A stretch of DNA of 64,000 nucleotides from Marichromatium gracile (GCF_004343155.1 NZ_SMDC01000009.1:62001-126000); one strand, 5' to 3'; counted from the first letter of the stretch, positions 28,082-36,077 are shown. Made by a program: numbers and translations. Notes: generated by a model from the sequence alone, not told the origin.

Positions 28082-29563
28082 TCAGCAATCGCTGGCGTCG
28101 CGGTTGTAGCGGTCCTCGTAGCGGACGATATCGTCCTCGCCGAGATAGCTGCCGGACTGCACCTCGACCAGCTCCAACGGGATGGTGCCGGGGTTCTCGA
28201 GGCGGTGGCGAGTCCCGACGGGGATATAGGTCGACTGATTCTCGGTGAGCAGGAAGGTCTCCTCGCCGCACGTCACCCGCGCGGTGCCGGAGACGACGAT
28301 CCAGTGCTCGGCGCGGTGGTGGTGCATCTGCAACGAGAGCGACTCGCCCGGCTTCACCGTCAACCGCTTGACCTGGTAGCGCGCGCCCTGGTCGATCGAC
28401 TCGTAGGCCCCCCAGGGGCGGTGGACACGCTGGTGATGACGGTACTCGTTGCGCTGATCACGGCGCAGCGACTCGGTCACCGCCTTCACATCCTGGGCGT
28501 GCGCCTTGTCGGCGACCAGCACCGCGTCCGGGGTCTCGACCACGATCAGGTCGTTCACACCGATGACCGCGAGCATGCGATGCTGGGCGATCAGCAGATT
28601 GTCGGCGGCCTCGTGGACGAAGGTGTCGCCGTCGCGCACATTGCCCTCGGCATCGCGCGCGCGCACCTCCCACAACGCCGGCCAGGCACCGACGTCCGAC
28701 CAACCGACGTCGAGCGGCAGCACCACCGCCGGCACCGACTCACCCTCGGCGGTGAGGCGCTCCATCACCGCATAGTCGATCGAGTCGCTCGGACAGGCGG
28801 CGAACAGCGCCGGATCGACGCGCTGGAAATCGCCGTCATCGCTCACCGCCGCGCAAGCGCGAGTCACCGCCTCGGCGATGTCGGGGCGGAAGCGCTCGAT
28901 CAGCGCCAGCCAACGCGAGGCGCGGAGCACGAAGATGCCGCTGTTCCAGAGATAATCGCCGCTGGCCAGATAGGACTCGGCGGTGGCCGCATCAGGCTTC
29001 TCGACGAAGGCATCGAGCCGGTAGGCCGCCCCATCGAGGCCGTCACCGTGATAGGGTTGACCGCGACGGATATAGCCATATCCGGTCTCGGGCTTGCCGG
29101 GGACGATGCCGAAGGTGACCACGGCCCCGTCGCTGGCCAGCGCGAAGGCGTCGGAGACCGCAGCGCGGAACCCCGGCTCGTCGGCGATGGTGTGATCGGC
29201 CGGCATCACCAGCAGCACCGGATCGGCGCCCTCGACGACGGCGATGCGTGCGGCCAGGGTCAGCGCCGGGGCGGTATTGCGGCCCTCGGGCTCGAGCACG
29301 ATCGCCGCGGCGCGGCGCCCCACGGCGCGGAACTGCTCGGCGACGAGGAAGCGATGTGCCTCGTTGCAGACGACGATGGGGTCGACCAGGCCCGCCCCCT
29401 GACGCGGATGCTCGCGCTCGAGCCCGTCGAGACGGCGCACCGTCTCCTGGAGCATGGTGTGCTCGCCGGTGAGCGGCAGGAACTGCTTGGGGTAGGCCTC
29501 GCGCGAGAGCGGCCAGAGCCGTGTCCCCGAGCCTCCAGACAGGATGACGGGTTGCAGAAGCAT
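28082..29563 (-). CDS. manC: Mannose-1-phosphate guanylyltransferase / mannose-6-phosphate isomerase
   Basis: A 493-residue bifunctional enzyme. The N-terminal nucleotidyltransferase begins LLQPVILSGGSGTRLWPLS (pyrophosphorylase signature GGSGTRLWPLSR) with a mid-part FVEKPD. The C-terminal cupin carries the metal site region LQMHHHRAEHWIVVSGTARV followed by EN and PVGTRHRLENPG. It makes GDP-mannose for exopolysaccharide or LPS (AlgA/XanB/ManC family), in the cytoplasm. The frame extends to 29953 but ATG 29563 begins the conserved start. It is divergent from the inositol monophosphatase gene across a short region with three decamer repeats. Synonyms: cpsB, algA. Confidence 0.95.
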   Translation of the reverse strand: MLLQPVILSGGSGTRLWPLSREAYPKQFLPLTGEHTMLQETVRRLDGLEREHPRQGAGLVDPIVVCNEAHRFLVAEQFRAVGRRAAAIVLEPEGRNTAPALTLAARIAVVEGADPVLLVMPADHTIADEPGFRAAVSDAFALASDGAVVTFGIVPGKPETGYGYIRRGQPYHGDGLDGAAYRLDAFVEKPDAATAESYLASGDYLWNSGIFVLRASRWLALIERFRPDIAEAVTRACAAVSDDGDFQRVDPALFAACPSDSIDYAVMERLTAEGESVPAVVLPLDVGWSDVGAWPALWEVRARDAEGNVRDGDTFVHEAADNLLIAQHRMLAVIGVNDLIVVETPDAVLVADKAHAQDVKAVTESLRRDQRNEYRHHQRVHRPWGAYESIDQGARYQVKRLTVKPGESLSLQMHHHRAEHWIVVSGTARVTCGEETFLLTENQSTYIPVGTRHRLENPGTIPLELVEVQSGSYLGEDDIVRYEDRYNRDASDC

Positions 29564-29620
29564 CAACGGGTACCTGTTGCTGAAGTTGAAGGACTTGGCC
29601 CGTAAGATTACACCAATCCG

Positions 29621-29650
29621 GGCCAGACTGGGCCAGACCGGGCCAAACCG
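29621..29650. promoter_or_regulatory. Three direct decamer repeats in the manC / IMPase divergent gap
   Basis: GGCCAGACTG, GGCCAGACCG and GGCCAAACCG follow one another without gap. Ten-base spacing places each on the same helix face, as for a cooperative regulator. It sits between two divergent starts. The factor is unknown. Confidence 0.35.
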
Positions 29651-29672
29651 ACGGACGGAGAAAGGAGGTCGC

Positions 29673-30485
29673 ATGAGACCCGATCCGATACGACTGGGCG
29701 CGCTGCTGCGCGAGGTCGCCGGCACCGAGATCCTGCCCCGCTGGGGACGGATCGAGGCCGACACCAAGGGTGACGGCAGCCTGGTGACCAGCGCCGACCT
29801 GGCCGTGCAGCAACGCCTGACCGAAGCGCTGGCGGCGGAGTATCCGGGCATCCCGCTGCTCGGCGAGGAGATGTCGGAGGCGGCGCAGCAAGCGCGCCTG
29901 AGCGAGTCGCCCGAGGGCGTCTGGGTGCTCGACCCGATCGACGGCACCGGCAACTACGCCTGCGGCTTCCCCGGTTTCGCCATCTCCCTGGCACTCGTCC
30001 GTCACGCCCGGGTGGAACTCGGCGTGGTCCTCGACCCGGTGCGCGACGAGTGCTTCAGCGCGGTGCGCGGCGCCGGGGCCAAGCTCGACGGCACCCCGAT
30101 CGCGCCCTTCGCCCCCGGCCCGGCACTGGGCGACTGCATCGCCATGGTCGACTTCAAGCGCCTGCCGCCGAAGCGCGTTCCGGCGCTGCTGCGTCCCGGC
30201 GGCTTTCGCTCGCAGCGCAACCTCGGCGCGGTGGCGCTGGAGTGGTGCTGGCTCGCCTGCGGGCGCTACCAGCTCTATCTGCACGGCGGGCAGAAGCTGT
30301 GGGACTACGCCGCCGGGCGGCTGATCGCACACGAGGCCGGCGTGGCCGCGCGGCTCTACCGCCCCGGCGGCGTCAGTCCGGTCGAGACGCTCGATCTCGA
30401 GCCGCGCGTCGCCCTCGCCGCCGCCGATCGGCGATTGTTCGAACTCTGGCACGCGTTCGTCGCCCTACCCTTGATCGAGACCTGA
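29673..30485 (+). CDS. Inositol monophosphatase family protein
   Basis: A 270-residue Mg2+-dependent sugar-phosphatase fold. Motif one DLAVQQRLTEAL with LGEEMSE, motif two WVLDPIDGTGNY (metal ligands DPIDGT), and the C-terminal motif KLWDYAAGRLIAHEAGG-like (seen as KLWDYAAGRLIAHEAG) are all intact. Family members hydrolyse inositol or histidinol phosphate, PAP or fructose-bisphosphate, and the substrate here is open. AAGGAGG (29662-29668) fixes the ATG. Its divergent partner is manC. Confidence 0.9.
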   Translation: MRPDPIRLGALLREVAGTEILPRWGRIEADTKGDGSLVTSADLAVQQRLTEALAAEYPGIPLLGEEMSEAAQQARLSESPEGVWVLDPIDGTGNYACGFPGFAISLALVRHARVELGVVLDPVRDECFSAVRGAGAKLDGTPIAPFAPGPALGDCIAMVDFKRLPPKRVPALLRPGGFRSQRNLGAVALEWCWLACGRYQLYLHGGQKLWDYAAGRLIAHEAGVAARLYRPGGVSPVETLDLEPRVALAAADRRLFELWHAFVALPLIET

Positions 30486-30619
30486 TCCCCCAACAACCGA
30501 GGTGTATCCAGGGCTGGCATCACACCTCGGCTTGCGTCAGCATTGCTGCTCGGGATCGCGTCCACCGAAGACAGGGCGCGACTCGGACCCGAGCGCGGAC
30601 AGTCACGGAGTCTTTCAGC

Positions 30620-31072
30620 ATGAGCGATCGAGACGACATGCAAGGGCTGGACATGGATCTGGCCAGCGGTATCGCCGCCTTCGAGGCGCGCCAGTTCACC
30701 AGCGCCACCAGCCTGCTCGCCCCGCTGGCCGAGGGCGGCAACCCCGAGGCCCAGTACCGGATGGCGATCATGGCGCAGAACGGGCTCGGCATGGCCGCCA
30801 ACAGCGCGCTCGCCTATCGTTATATGCACGCCGCCGCCGAGGCCGGCCTGGGGCTGGCGCAGCACGGGCTGGGCTTCATGTACATGCAGGGCGAGTGCGC
30901 CGAGCAGGATCACGCCGAGGCGGCGCGCTGGTTCCGCAAGGCTGCCGACCAGGGCCTGATCGGCTCGATGACCACCCTGGCGATGCTCCACGAGGAGGGG
31001 CTCGGCGTCGACAAGGACCCGGAGGAGGCCAAGCGGCTCTATCGGCTGGCGGGCTTCGAGGAAGGCGGCTAA
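30620..31072 (+). CDS. Sel1-repeat (SLR) protein
   Basis: A 150-residue soluble protein with about three TPR-like Sel1 repeats: GNPEAQYRMAIMAQNGLG, AQHGLGFMYMQG-DHAEAARWFRKAADQG and TTLAMLHEEGLGVDKDPEEA. The [A/G]xxxLGxxYxxG and AxxWxxKAAxQG signatures are clear. No signal peptide is seen. SLR proteins are adaptor scaffolds with many partners, so no specific role can be given. GGAG eight bases upstream supports the ATG at 30620, although the frame is open further upstream. Confidence 0.85.
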   Translation: MSDRDDMQGLDMDLASGIAAFEARQFTSATSLLAPLAEGGNPEAQYRMAIMAQNGLGMAANSALAYRYMHAAAEAGLGLAQHGLGFMYMQGECAEQDHAEAARWFRKAADQGLIGSMTTLAMLHEEGLGVDKDPEEAKRLYRLAGFEEGG

Positions 31073-31121
31073 CAGGGACTGGCGCGCACGCGCATTGCGC
31101 CTTATAATTGTCCGCTGCGTT

Positions 31122-31208
31122 GCCGGGGTGGCGAAATTGGTAGACGCATCAGACTCAAAATCTGACGGTGGCAACACCGTGCCGGTTCGAGTCCGGCTCC
31201 CGGTACCA
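31122..31208 (+). tRNA. tRNA-Leu (CAA)
   Basis: An 87-base type-II tRNA with a long variable arm. The acceptor is GCCGGGG with TCCCGGT, discriminator A and encoded CCA. The D-arm has GGTGGCGAAATTGGTAGACGC, the anticodon loop CTCAAAA reads CAA, the variable arm is GGTGGCAACACC and the T loop TTCGAGT. All are hallmarks of tRNA-Leu reading UUG. Confidence 0.96.
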
Positions 31209-31218
31209 GACCGATTCC

Positions 31219-31251
31219 GAAAAAGGCCAGACGCCCGTCTGGCCTTTTTTG
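31219..31251 (+). terminator. Rho-independent terminator after tRNA-Leu
   Basis: The hairpin GGCCAGAC-GCCC-GTCTGGCC is preceded by A-rich sequence and followed by TTTTTT. It is a textbook intrinsic terminator ten bases after the tRNA CCA end. The A-run on its left side may also make it work for transcripts in the other direction. Confidence 0.93.
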
Positions 31252-31302
31252 CGTGAGCGCCCGCGTCGGCGCCTCATCCGTGGACAGCGCGCGAGGGACC
31301 CC

Positions 31303-32742
31303 GTGAGCACCACCGCCACCATCGTCACCGTCCTGCTCTATCTCCTCCACCTGTCGCTGCAGATCACGGTGCTGGTCCGGGTGCTGCTGCGCCCACACCG
31401 TCAGCCGGCCTCGCGCGTGGCCTGGGTGGTGGTGGTGCTGGTCTTCCCGGTAGTCGGCATGCTCGCCTATCTGTTCTTCGGCGAGGTCGGTATCGGCCGC
31501 AGCCGTGTCGCACGGCTGCGCGCGGTGCTCGCGCGCCTGCCCGCCCCGCCCCCCGGACATCCGCCCGACGTACCGGAGCGCTACGCGCACCTCTTCCGAC
31601 TCGGCGAGTCGATCTGCGACTATCGCGCCGTCGGCGGCAATCGTGGCCAGCTGATGGCCGACTCCGACGCCACCATCGACGCCCTGGTCGCCGACATCGA
31701 CGCCGCGCGCGATCACGTCCACGTGCTCTTCTATATCTGGCTGGCCGACCGCAACGGTTGCCGGGTCGCCAGCGCGCTCTCGCGCGCCGCCGCGCGCGGC
31801 GTCACCTGTCGGGCGATGGCCGATGACCTCGGCGCGCGCGCGCTGATCCGCTCGCCGCACTGGCGCGCGATGCGCGAGGCCGGGGTGCGGCTGGCCACGG
31901 CGCTGCCCATCGGCAACCCGCTGATGCGCCCGATCAAGGGCCGCATCGACCTGCGCAACCACCGCAAGATCGTCGTCATCGACGACCGCATCACCTACTG
32001 CGGCAGCCAGAACTGCGCCGACCCCGAGTTCCGCGTCAAACCGCGCTACGCCCCCTGGGTCGATGCGGTGATCCGCTTCGAGGGACCGATCGCGCGCTAC
32101 AACCAGCACCTCTTCGCCAGCGACTGGATGAGCCATGTCGACGACCCGCTCGACGAGCTGCTCGCCCGACCGCTGCCGCAGGCCCATCCCGACGGCTTCG
32201 CCGCGCAGGTGATCGGTACCGGACCGACGGTGCGCTACTCGGCGATGCCCGAGGTGTTCGAGACGCTGATGCACACCGCACGGCGCGAGCTGGTCATCAC
32301 CACCCCCTACTATGTCCCCGACGAGTCGATGCAGGATGCGCTCTGCGCCGCCGCCTACCGCGGCGTGGCCACCACCCTGATCCTGCCGGCGCGCAACGAC
32401 TCGCTGATCGTCGGCGCAGCCAGCCGCAGCTATTACGCCGGACTGCTCGAGGCCGGGGTGCGGATCTTCGAGTTCGAGCCGGGGCTGCTGCACACCAAGT
32501 CGCTGACCCTCGACGGCGCGGTGGCGCTGATCGGCTCGGCCAACCTCGACCGCCGCAGCTTCGAGCTCAACTACGAGAACAACATCCTCTTCCACGACCC
32601 CACGCTCACCGCCGCGCTGCGCGCGCGCCAGCAGGACTATCTCGCCCAGTCGCGCGAGATCACCCGCGCGGCGGTCGCCGCCTGGTCGCTGCCGCGCCAC
32701 CTGGTCAACAACGCCGTGGCGATGTTCGGCCCGGTGCTCTGA
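31303..32742 (+). CDS. cls: Cardiolipin synthase
   Basis: A 479-residue inner-membrane enzyme of the phospholipase-D superfamily: two N-terminal membrane helices (LLYLLHLSLQITVLVRVLL and VAWVVVVLVFPVVGMLAYLF), then two HKD motifs (HRKIVVIDDRITYCGSQN and HTKSLTLDGAVALIGSANLD). It condenses two phosphatidylglycerols to cardiolipin and glycerol. The chosen GTG at 31303 has GAGG upstream and begins just before the first helix. The frame is open back into the tRNA. It ends nine bases from the convergent transglycosylase gene. Confidence 0.95.
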   Translation: MSTTATIVTVLLYLLHLSLQITVLVRVLLRPHRQPASRVAWVVVVLVFPVVGMLAYLFFGEVGIGRSRVARLRAVLARLPAPPPGHPPDVPERYAHLFRLGESICDYRAVGGNRGQLMADSDATIDALVADIDAARDHVHVLFYIWLADRNGCRVASALSRAAARGVTCRAMADDLGARALIRSPHWRAMREAGVRLATALPIGNPLMRPIKGRIDLRNHRKIVVIDDRITYCGSQNCADPEFRVKPRYAPWVDAVIRFEGPIARYNQHLFASDWMSHVDDPLDELLARPLPQAHPDGFAAQVIGTGPTVRYSAMPEVFETLMHTARRELVITTPYYVPDESMQDALCAAAYRGVATTLILPARNDSLIVGAASRSYYAGLLEAGVRIFEFEPGLLHTKSLTLDGAVALIGSANLDRRSFELNYENNILFHDPTLTAALRARQQDYLAQSREITRAAVAAWSLPRHLVNNAVAMFGPVL

Positions 32743-32750
32743 GGGCCGGC

Positions 32751-33464
32751 TCAGCGCCCGGTGTCGAGCTCGAACATCGGTCGGCTGGCCGGACCGGGCT
32801 CGTGGAGGCGGGGGCTGAGCGAGGGCAGGTCGAGCGTCGGCTTGACCTTGAGCGAGAGCAGCGAGGGGTCGAGATAACGCTTCATCAGCCGTCGCGCGCC
32901 CCCGGCGTGACGCATCCCGCGCAGCGCGCGCACCTGACGCAGCGCCGCCTGGGTCGGCGCCCGACCGCCGTTGCGGACGTACTGCAACAGCACCGCCTCG
33001 GTATAGTTGAGGGTCTCGAGATAGGTCACCCGGCTGTTGGTGCGATCGACCACGCCCTCGCCGGCGTTGTAGGCCATCACCGCGCGCCCGTAATCGTTGT
33101 CGTACTTGTTGAGCAGGCGCTTGAGATGGCGGGTGCCGACACGCAGGTTGGTGCGCGCGTCGAACAGCGACTCGACCGAGCCGACGCCGTAGTCGGCGGC
33201 GGTCTCCGGCATCAGCTGCATCAACCCGACGGCGCCGGCGTGGGAGACGGCATGGGCGTTGAAGTTCGACTCGGCGGCGATCACCGCCAGCACCAGCGCC
33301 TCCTCGACCCCGCGGGCCTTGGCGATCTCGGGGACCATCGCCTCGACCTCGGCGCGGCTCGGACGCGGCACGTCCGGCGCCACCGGCAGCAGACGCTGGC
33401 CATCGGAGAGCGAACACCAACCGGCAGACGGCAGGATCAGCAACAGCACCAACAGCAACGGCAT
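32751..33464 (-). CDS. Lytic transglycosylase (SLT domain)
   Basis: A 237-residue exported protein: signal peptide (MPLLLVLLLILPSAGWCS, cleavage or lipid site near residue 17), a linker, then a goose-lysozyme-like SLT domain (~45-165) with the catalytic Glu in VIAAESNFNAHAVSHAGAVG, LMQLMPETA, NLRVGTRHLKRLL, and VMAYNAGEGVV. It cleaves glycan strands in peptidoglycan to form anhydro-muropeptides in the periplasm. A soluble basic tail follows. It could be tethered to the envelope if Cys17 is lipidated, but the lipobox (AGWC) is poor. Confidence 0.9.
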   Translation of the reverse strand: MPLLLVLLLILPSAGWCSLSDGQRLLPVAPDVPRPSRAEVEAMVPEIAKARGVEEALVLAVIAAESNFNAHAVSHAGAVGLMQLMPETAADYGVGSVESLFDARTNLRVGTRHLKRLLNKYDNDYGRAVMAYNAGEGVVDRTNSRVTYLETLNYTEAVLLQYVRNGGRAPTQAALRQVRALRGMRHAGGARRLMKRYLDPSLLSLKVKPTLDLPSLSPRLHEPGPASRPMFELDTGR

Positions 33465-33594
33465 GGGTGGAACTCCCCCGAGCGGATGATCTCGGCCAAA
33501 TGCATGCGGCTAGGTTAACAGAGCCCGGACACGCGGGCAGCGTCACCCATCCGGTTACAATGACCGCCTTTTGCGCCCCGACCCGACACGCCCG

Positions 33595-34266
33595 ATGAAG
33601 CTCAGCACCCGTCGCGACCTCTTCGAGCGGCTGCGCGCCGCCAACCCCCACCCCACCACCGAGCTGATCTACGCCAGCCCCTTCGAGCTGCTGATCGCGG
33701 TGCTGCTCTCCGCCCAGGCCACCGACAAGAGCGTCAACCGCGCCACCGCCGGGCTCTTCGCCGCGGCCAACACCCCGGCGGCGATGCTCGCCCTCGGCGA
33801 ACAGGGCGTGCGTGAGCACATCCGCAGCATCGGCCTGTTCAACACCAAGGCGCGCAACATCATCGCCACCTGCCAACGGCTGATCGAGCACCACGCCGGC
33901 GAGGTGCCGCGCACCCGCGCCGCCCTCGAGGCCCTGCCCGGGGTCGGGCGCAAGACCGCCAACGTCGTCCTCAACACCGCCTTCGGCGAGCCGACCATGG
34001 CCGTCGACACCCACATCTTCCGCGTCGCCAACCGCACCGGCCTCGCCCCCGGGCGCACCCCGCTCGCCGTCGAGCGCGGCCTGCTCGAACAGGTGCCAGA
34101 GCCCTACCTGCACGACGCCCACCACTGGCTGATCCTCCACGGCCGCTACACCTGCACCGCCCGCGCCCCCCGCTGCCCCACCTGCCCCATCGCCGACCTC
34201 TGCGAGTATCCGGAGAAATCGGGAGGGGTGAACCACGAAGGCGCGAAGGACGCGAAGGGGGATTGA
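33595..34266 (+). CDS. nth: Endonuclease III
   Basis: A 223-residue base-excision-repair glycosylase/AP lyase. The core is canonical: LLSAQATDKSVNRAT, a helix-hairpin-helix LPGVGRKTANVVLNTAFG (catalytic Lys in it), VDTHIFRVANRTG with the catalytic Asp, and a [4Fe-4S] cluster C-x6-C-x2-C-x5-C at the end (CTARAPRCPTCPIADLC). The normal protein would end soon after EYPEK. The last ~13 residues (GGVNHEGAKDAKGD) and the stop come from the intergenic repeat that starts here. The ATG 33595 matches the family start. Confidence 0.96.
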   Translation: MKLSTRRDLFERLRAANPHPTTELIYASPFELLIAVLLSAQATDKSVNRATAGLFAAANTPAAMLALGEQGVREHIRSIGLFNTKARNIIATCQRLIEHHAGEVPRTRAALEALPGVGRKTANVVLNTAFGEPTMAVDTHIFRVANRTGLAPGRTPLAVERGLLEQVPEPYLHDAHHWLILHGRYTCTARAPRCPTCPIADLCEYPEKSGGVNHEGAKDAKGD

Positions 34267-34940
34267 GCGGTCAGGCGACAGCGACCAGCCACCAGCGATC
34301 AGCCTCCAGCCACCAGTGGGCGCGATCATCCGACGGCAGCGCGGACCCGCACCGGACCCGCACCGTCCACGACCGCACGCCGTCATCACGCATCAGTCTC
34401 TTTGCGCACTTCGCGGCTTTGCGGTTGAAAAGACGTAGGCTGGGCAAAGCGCAGCGTGCCCAGGAGCCGCCAGTCGTCAGCAACCAGCCACCAGTGGGCG
34501 CAACCACCCGACGGCGGTGCGGACCCGCGCCGTCCGTGGTCGCACTCCGTCATCGCACCTCATCCCCTTTGCGCACTTCGCGGCTTTGCGGTTGAAAAGA
34601 CGTAGGCTGGGCAAAGCGCAGCGTGACCAGGAGCCGCCAGCCGTCAGCGACCAGCCACCAGTGGGCGCAACCACCCGACGGCGGTGCGGACCCGCGCCGT
34701 CCGTGGCCGCACGCCGTCATCGCACCTCACCCCCCTTTGCGTACTTCGCGGCTTTGCGGTTGAAAAGCCAAGGGACGTAGGCTGGGCAAAGCGCAGCGTG
34801 CCCAGGAGCCGCCAGCCGTCAGCAACCAGCCACCAGTGGGCGCAACCACCCGACGGCGGTGCGACCCCGCACCGTCCGTGGCCGCACGCCGTCATCACAC
34901 ATCATTCCCTTTGCGCGCTTCGCGCCTTTGCGGTTCAATC
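34230..34940. repeat. Four tandem ~170-bp repeat units with heptamer-like segments
   Basis: The landmark CCAGTGGG of each unit falls at 34313, 34491, 34658 and 34833 (spacing 178, 167, 175). Each unit holds, in order, imperfect 7-bp steps (CAGCCAC/CAGCGAC type), a GACGGCGGTGCGGACCC block, TCACGCAT/TCGCACCT, the TTTGCGCACTTCGCGGC block ending GCGGTTGAAAAG, and the element GTAGGCTGGGCAAAGCGCAG. Long frames through it have peptides that repeat with the DNA and are not genes. It fills the gap downstream of nth. Confidence 0.9.
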
Positions 34941-35014
34941 CTGGCGGCTGGCGGCTGGCGGCTGGCGGCTGGCGGCTGGCGGCTGGCGGCTGGCGGCTGG
35001 CGGCTGGCGGCTGG
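34941..35014. repeat. Perfect 7-bp tandem array (CTGGCGG), ~10.6 copies
   Basis: This is the reverse complement of the array at 27.9 kb and directly follows GCGGTTCAATC, the reverse of GATTGAACCGC. Just after it, at 35021-35050, the element CTGCGCTTTGCCCAGCCTAC is an inverted copy of the element in the adjoining 170-bp units. Confidence 0.95.
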
Positions 35015-35141
35015 TACAGCGCTGGGCACGCTGCGCTTTGCCCAGCCTACGAACGGCGCCTTGCCCGGCCGCGCTTCCCTTGTCCCCCAGTCCTATGTGA
35101 AATTATTGGGTTGGACCATAAGAGCCAGGACAGATCCCGCC

Positions 35142-35624
35142 ATGTTCTCCAACGATCGACAGAGCTATCGCAGTGCCTTCGTGACCGCCTGGCGCAAGGC
35201 CGCCGAGGAGCAGCCGCTCGACCCCACCGAGACGCAGATCGTCACCGTCGCGCGCAACCACCCCGAGTACCACGCCCTGCTCGAGGCCGGCGAGGACGCG
35301 CTCGATCGCGACTTCCTCCCCGAACACGGGGAGACCAACCCCTTCCTCCACATGGGGCTGCACATGGCGGTGCTCGATCAGTTGAGCACCGACCAGCCGC
35401 GCGGCATCCGCACGCGCTACCAGACACTGGTCGCCAGGCTCGGCGACACCCACGCCGCCGAGCATCGCATCATGGAGTGTCTGGCGCAGACGATGTGGCG
35501 GCTGCAGCGCGAACCCGGCGCCACCTTCGACGAGACGGTCTATCTCGACTGCATCGGCAGGTCGCCCAAGCCCGGCAAGTCGCGGAAATCCCGCAAGTCC
35601 CGCAAGTCCCGTAAGTCCCGCTGA
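35142..35624 (+). CDS. DUF1841 family protein with (KSR)5 tail
   Basis: A 160-residue cytoplasmic protein with the conserved DUF1841 body: MFSNDRQSYRSAFVTAWRKA, NPFLHMGLHMAVLDQLSTDQ, and a HAAEHRIMECLAQTMW block (His/Glu-rich helices). Function is unknown. The C-terminal tail is five KSR units, written in near-identical 9-base steps (AAGTCCCGC), giving a highly basic end that may bind nucleic acid or acidic lipid. The ATG at 35142 gives the expected family start. Upstream is repeat DNA, and it is followed by the RiPP operon promoter region. Confidence 0.85.
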   Translation: MFSNDRQSYRSAFVTAWRKAAEEQPLDPTETQIVTVARNHPEYHALLEAGEDALDRDFLPEHGETNPFLHMGLHMAVLDQLSTDQPRGIRTRYQTLVARLGDTHAAEHRIMECLAQTMWRLQREPGATFDETVYLDCIGRSPKPGKSRKSRKSRKSRKSR

Positions 35625-35655
35625 GTCTTCGCGCGGGGACGCGCCACCCACTCTC

Positions 35656-35670
35656 GATTTCCTCGAAATC
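35656..35670. promoter_or_regulatory. 15-bp inverted repeat upstream of hvfA
   Basis: GATTTC (35656-35661), CTC, GAAATC (35665-35670): a perfect inverted repeat about 125 bases before the hvfA start, in a stretch without genes. It is short and may be chance, but it lies on the promoter side of the operon. Confidence 0.3.
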
Positions 35671-35705
35671 CATGCGTTGAATTCGCGTTCGACGCAGCCA
35701 CTCTC

Positions 35706-35735
35706 TTAATCCCGACCTTGAAGGTCGGATATAAC
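35706..35735 (+). promoter_or_regulatory. Candidate hvfABC promoter with palindrome in the spacer
   Basis: A 17-bp perfect palindrome CCGACCTT-G-AAGGTCGG (35712-35728) lies between a possible -35 TTAATC (35706-35711) and a -10 TATAAC (35730-35735), spacer 18. Such placement between long-spaced boxes is typical of MerR-type metal activators, or a repressor could block there. The start codon of hvfA is 58 bases downstream of the -10. Seen: palindrome and TATAAC. Inferred: promoter and metal control. Confidence 0.5.
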
Positions 35736-35792
35736 GGTCGTTCCCGACCACCCGCAGACGCGACGCTTCATCCACGATCGAGGATCGAGACC

Positions 35793-36077
35793 ATGTCCGA
35801 CATCAAGACCAAGACCACCCTGACCACCGCCACCGGCCTGCTCGGCGCCGCCCTGGTCGGCAACCTCGCCGCCATCGCCCCGGCCAGCGCCGAACAGAAC
35901 CCCTTCGCCGCCACGGTGATGGAGAGCGGCTACATGCAGCTCGCCTCGGCCGACAGCGAGGGCAAGTGCGGTGGCGCCGGTGGCGACAAGGATGGCGAGG
36001 GCAAGTGCGGCAGCAGCGACGACGGCAAGGACATGGAGGGCAAGTGCGGTGAGGGCAAGTGCGGCGGCGCGAGCTAG
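35793..36077 (+). CDS. hvfA: HvfA-type RiPP precursor with four EGKCG motifs
   Basis: A 94-residue protein. The N-terminal ~33 residues are a signal peptide (basic start, LLGAALVGNLAAIAP, cut after ASA). The mature part is small, acidic and Gly-rich with EGKCG at 56-60, 69-73, 82-86 and 87-91, and nearly no other cysteines. This is the core layout of HvfA / bufferin-like copper-binding RiPP precursors. In the Haemophilus system the Cys of EGKCG is turned into an oxazolone/thioamide pair that binds Cu. The maturase HvfB starts 3 bases after the stop. The ATG is preceded by GAGGA. Export by Sec is inferred from the signal. Confidence 0.92.
   Translation: MSDIKTKTTLTTATGLLGAALVGNLAAIAPASAEQNPFAATVMESGYMQLASADSEGKCGGAGGDKDGEGKCGSSDDGKDMEGKCGEGKCGGAS

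Noticed and set aside
31102-34389. 1,095-codon minus-strand ORF over cls, transglycosylase and nth
   Set aside because: It passes through real genes and repeat DNA. No family resemblance.
34230-34940. CRISPR array
   Set aside because: Units are ~170 bp and similar over their whole length with no unique spacers, and there are no cas genes nearby.
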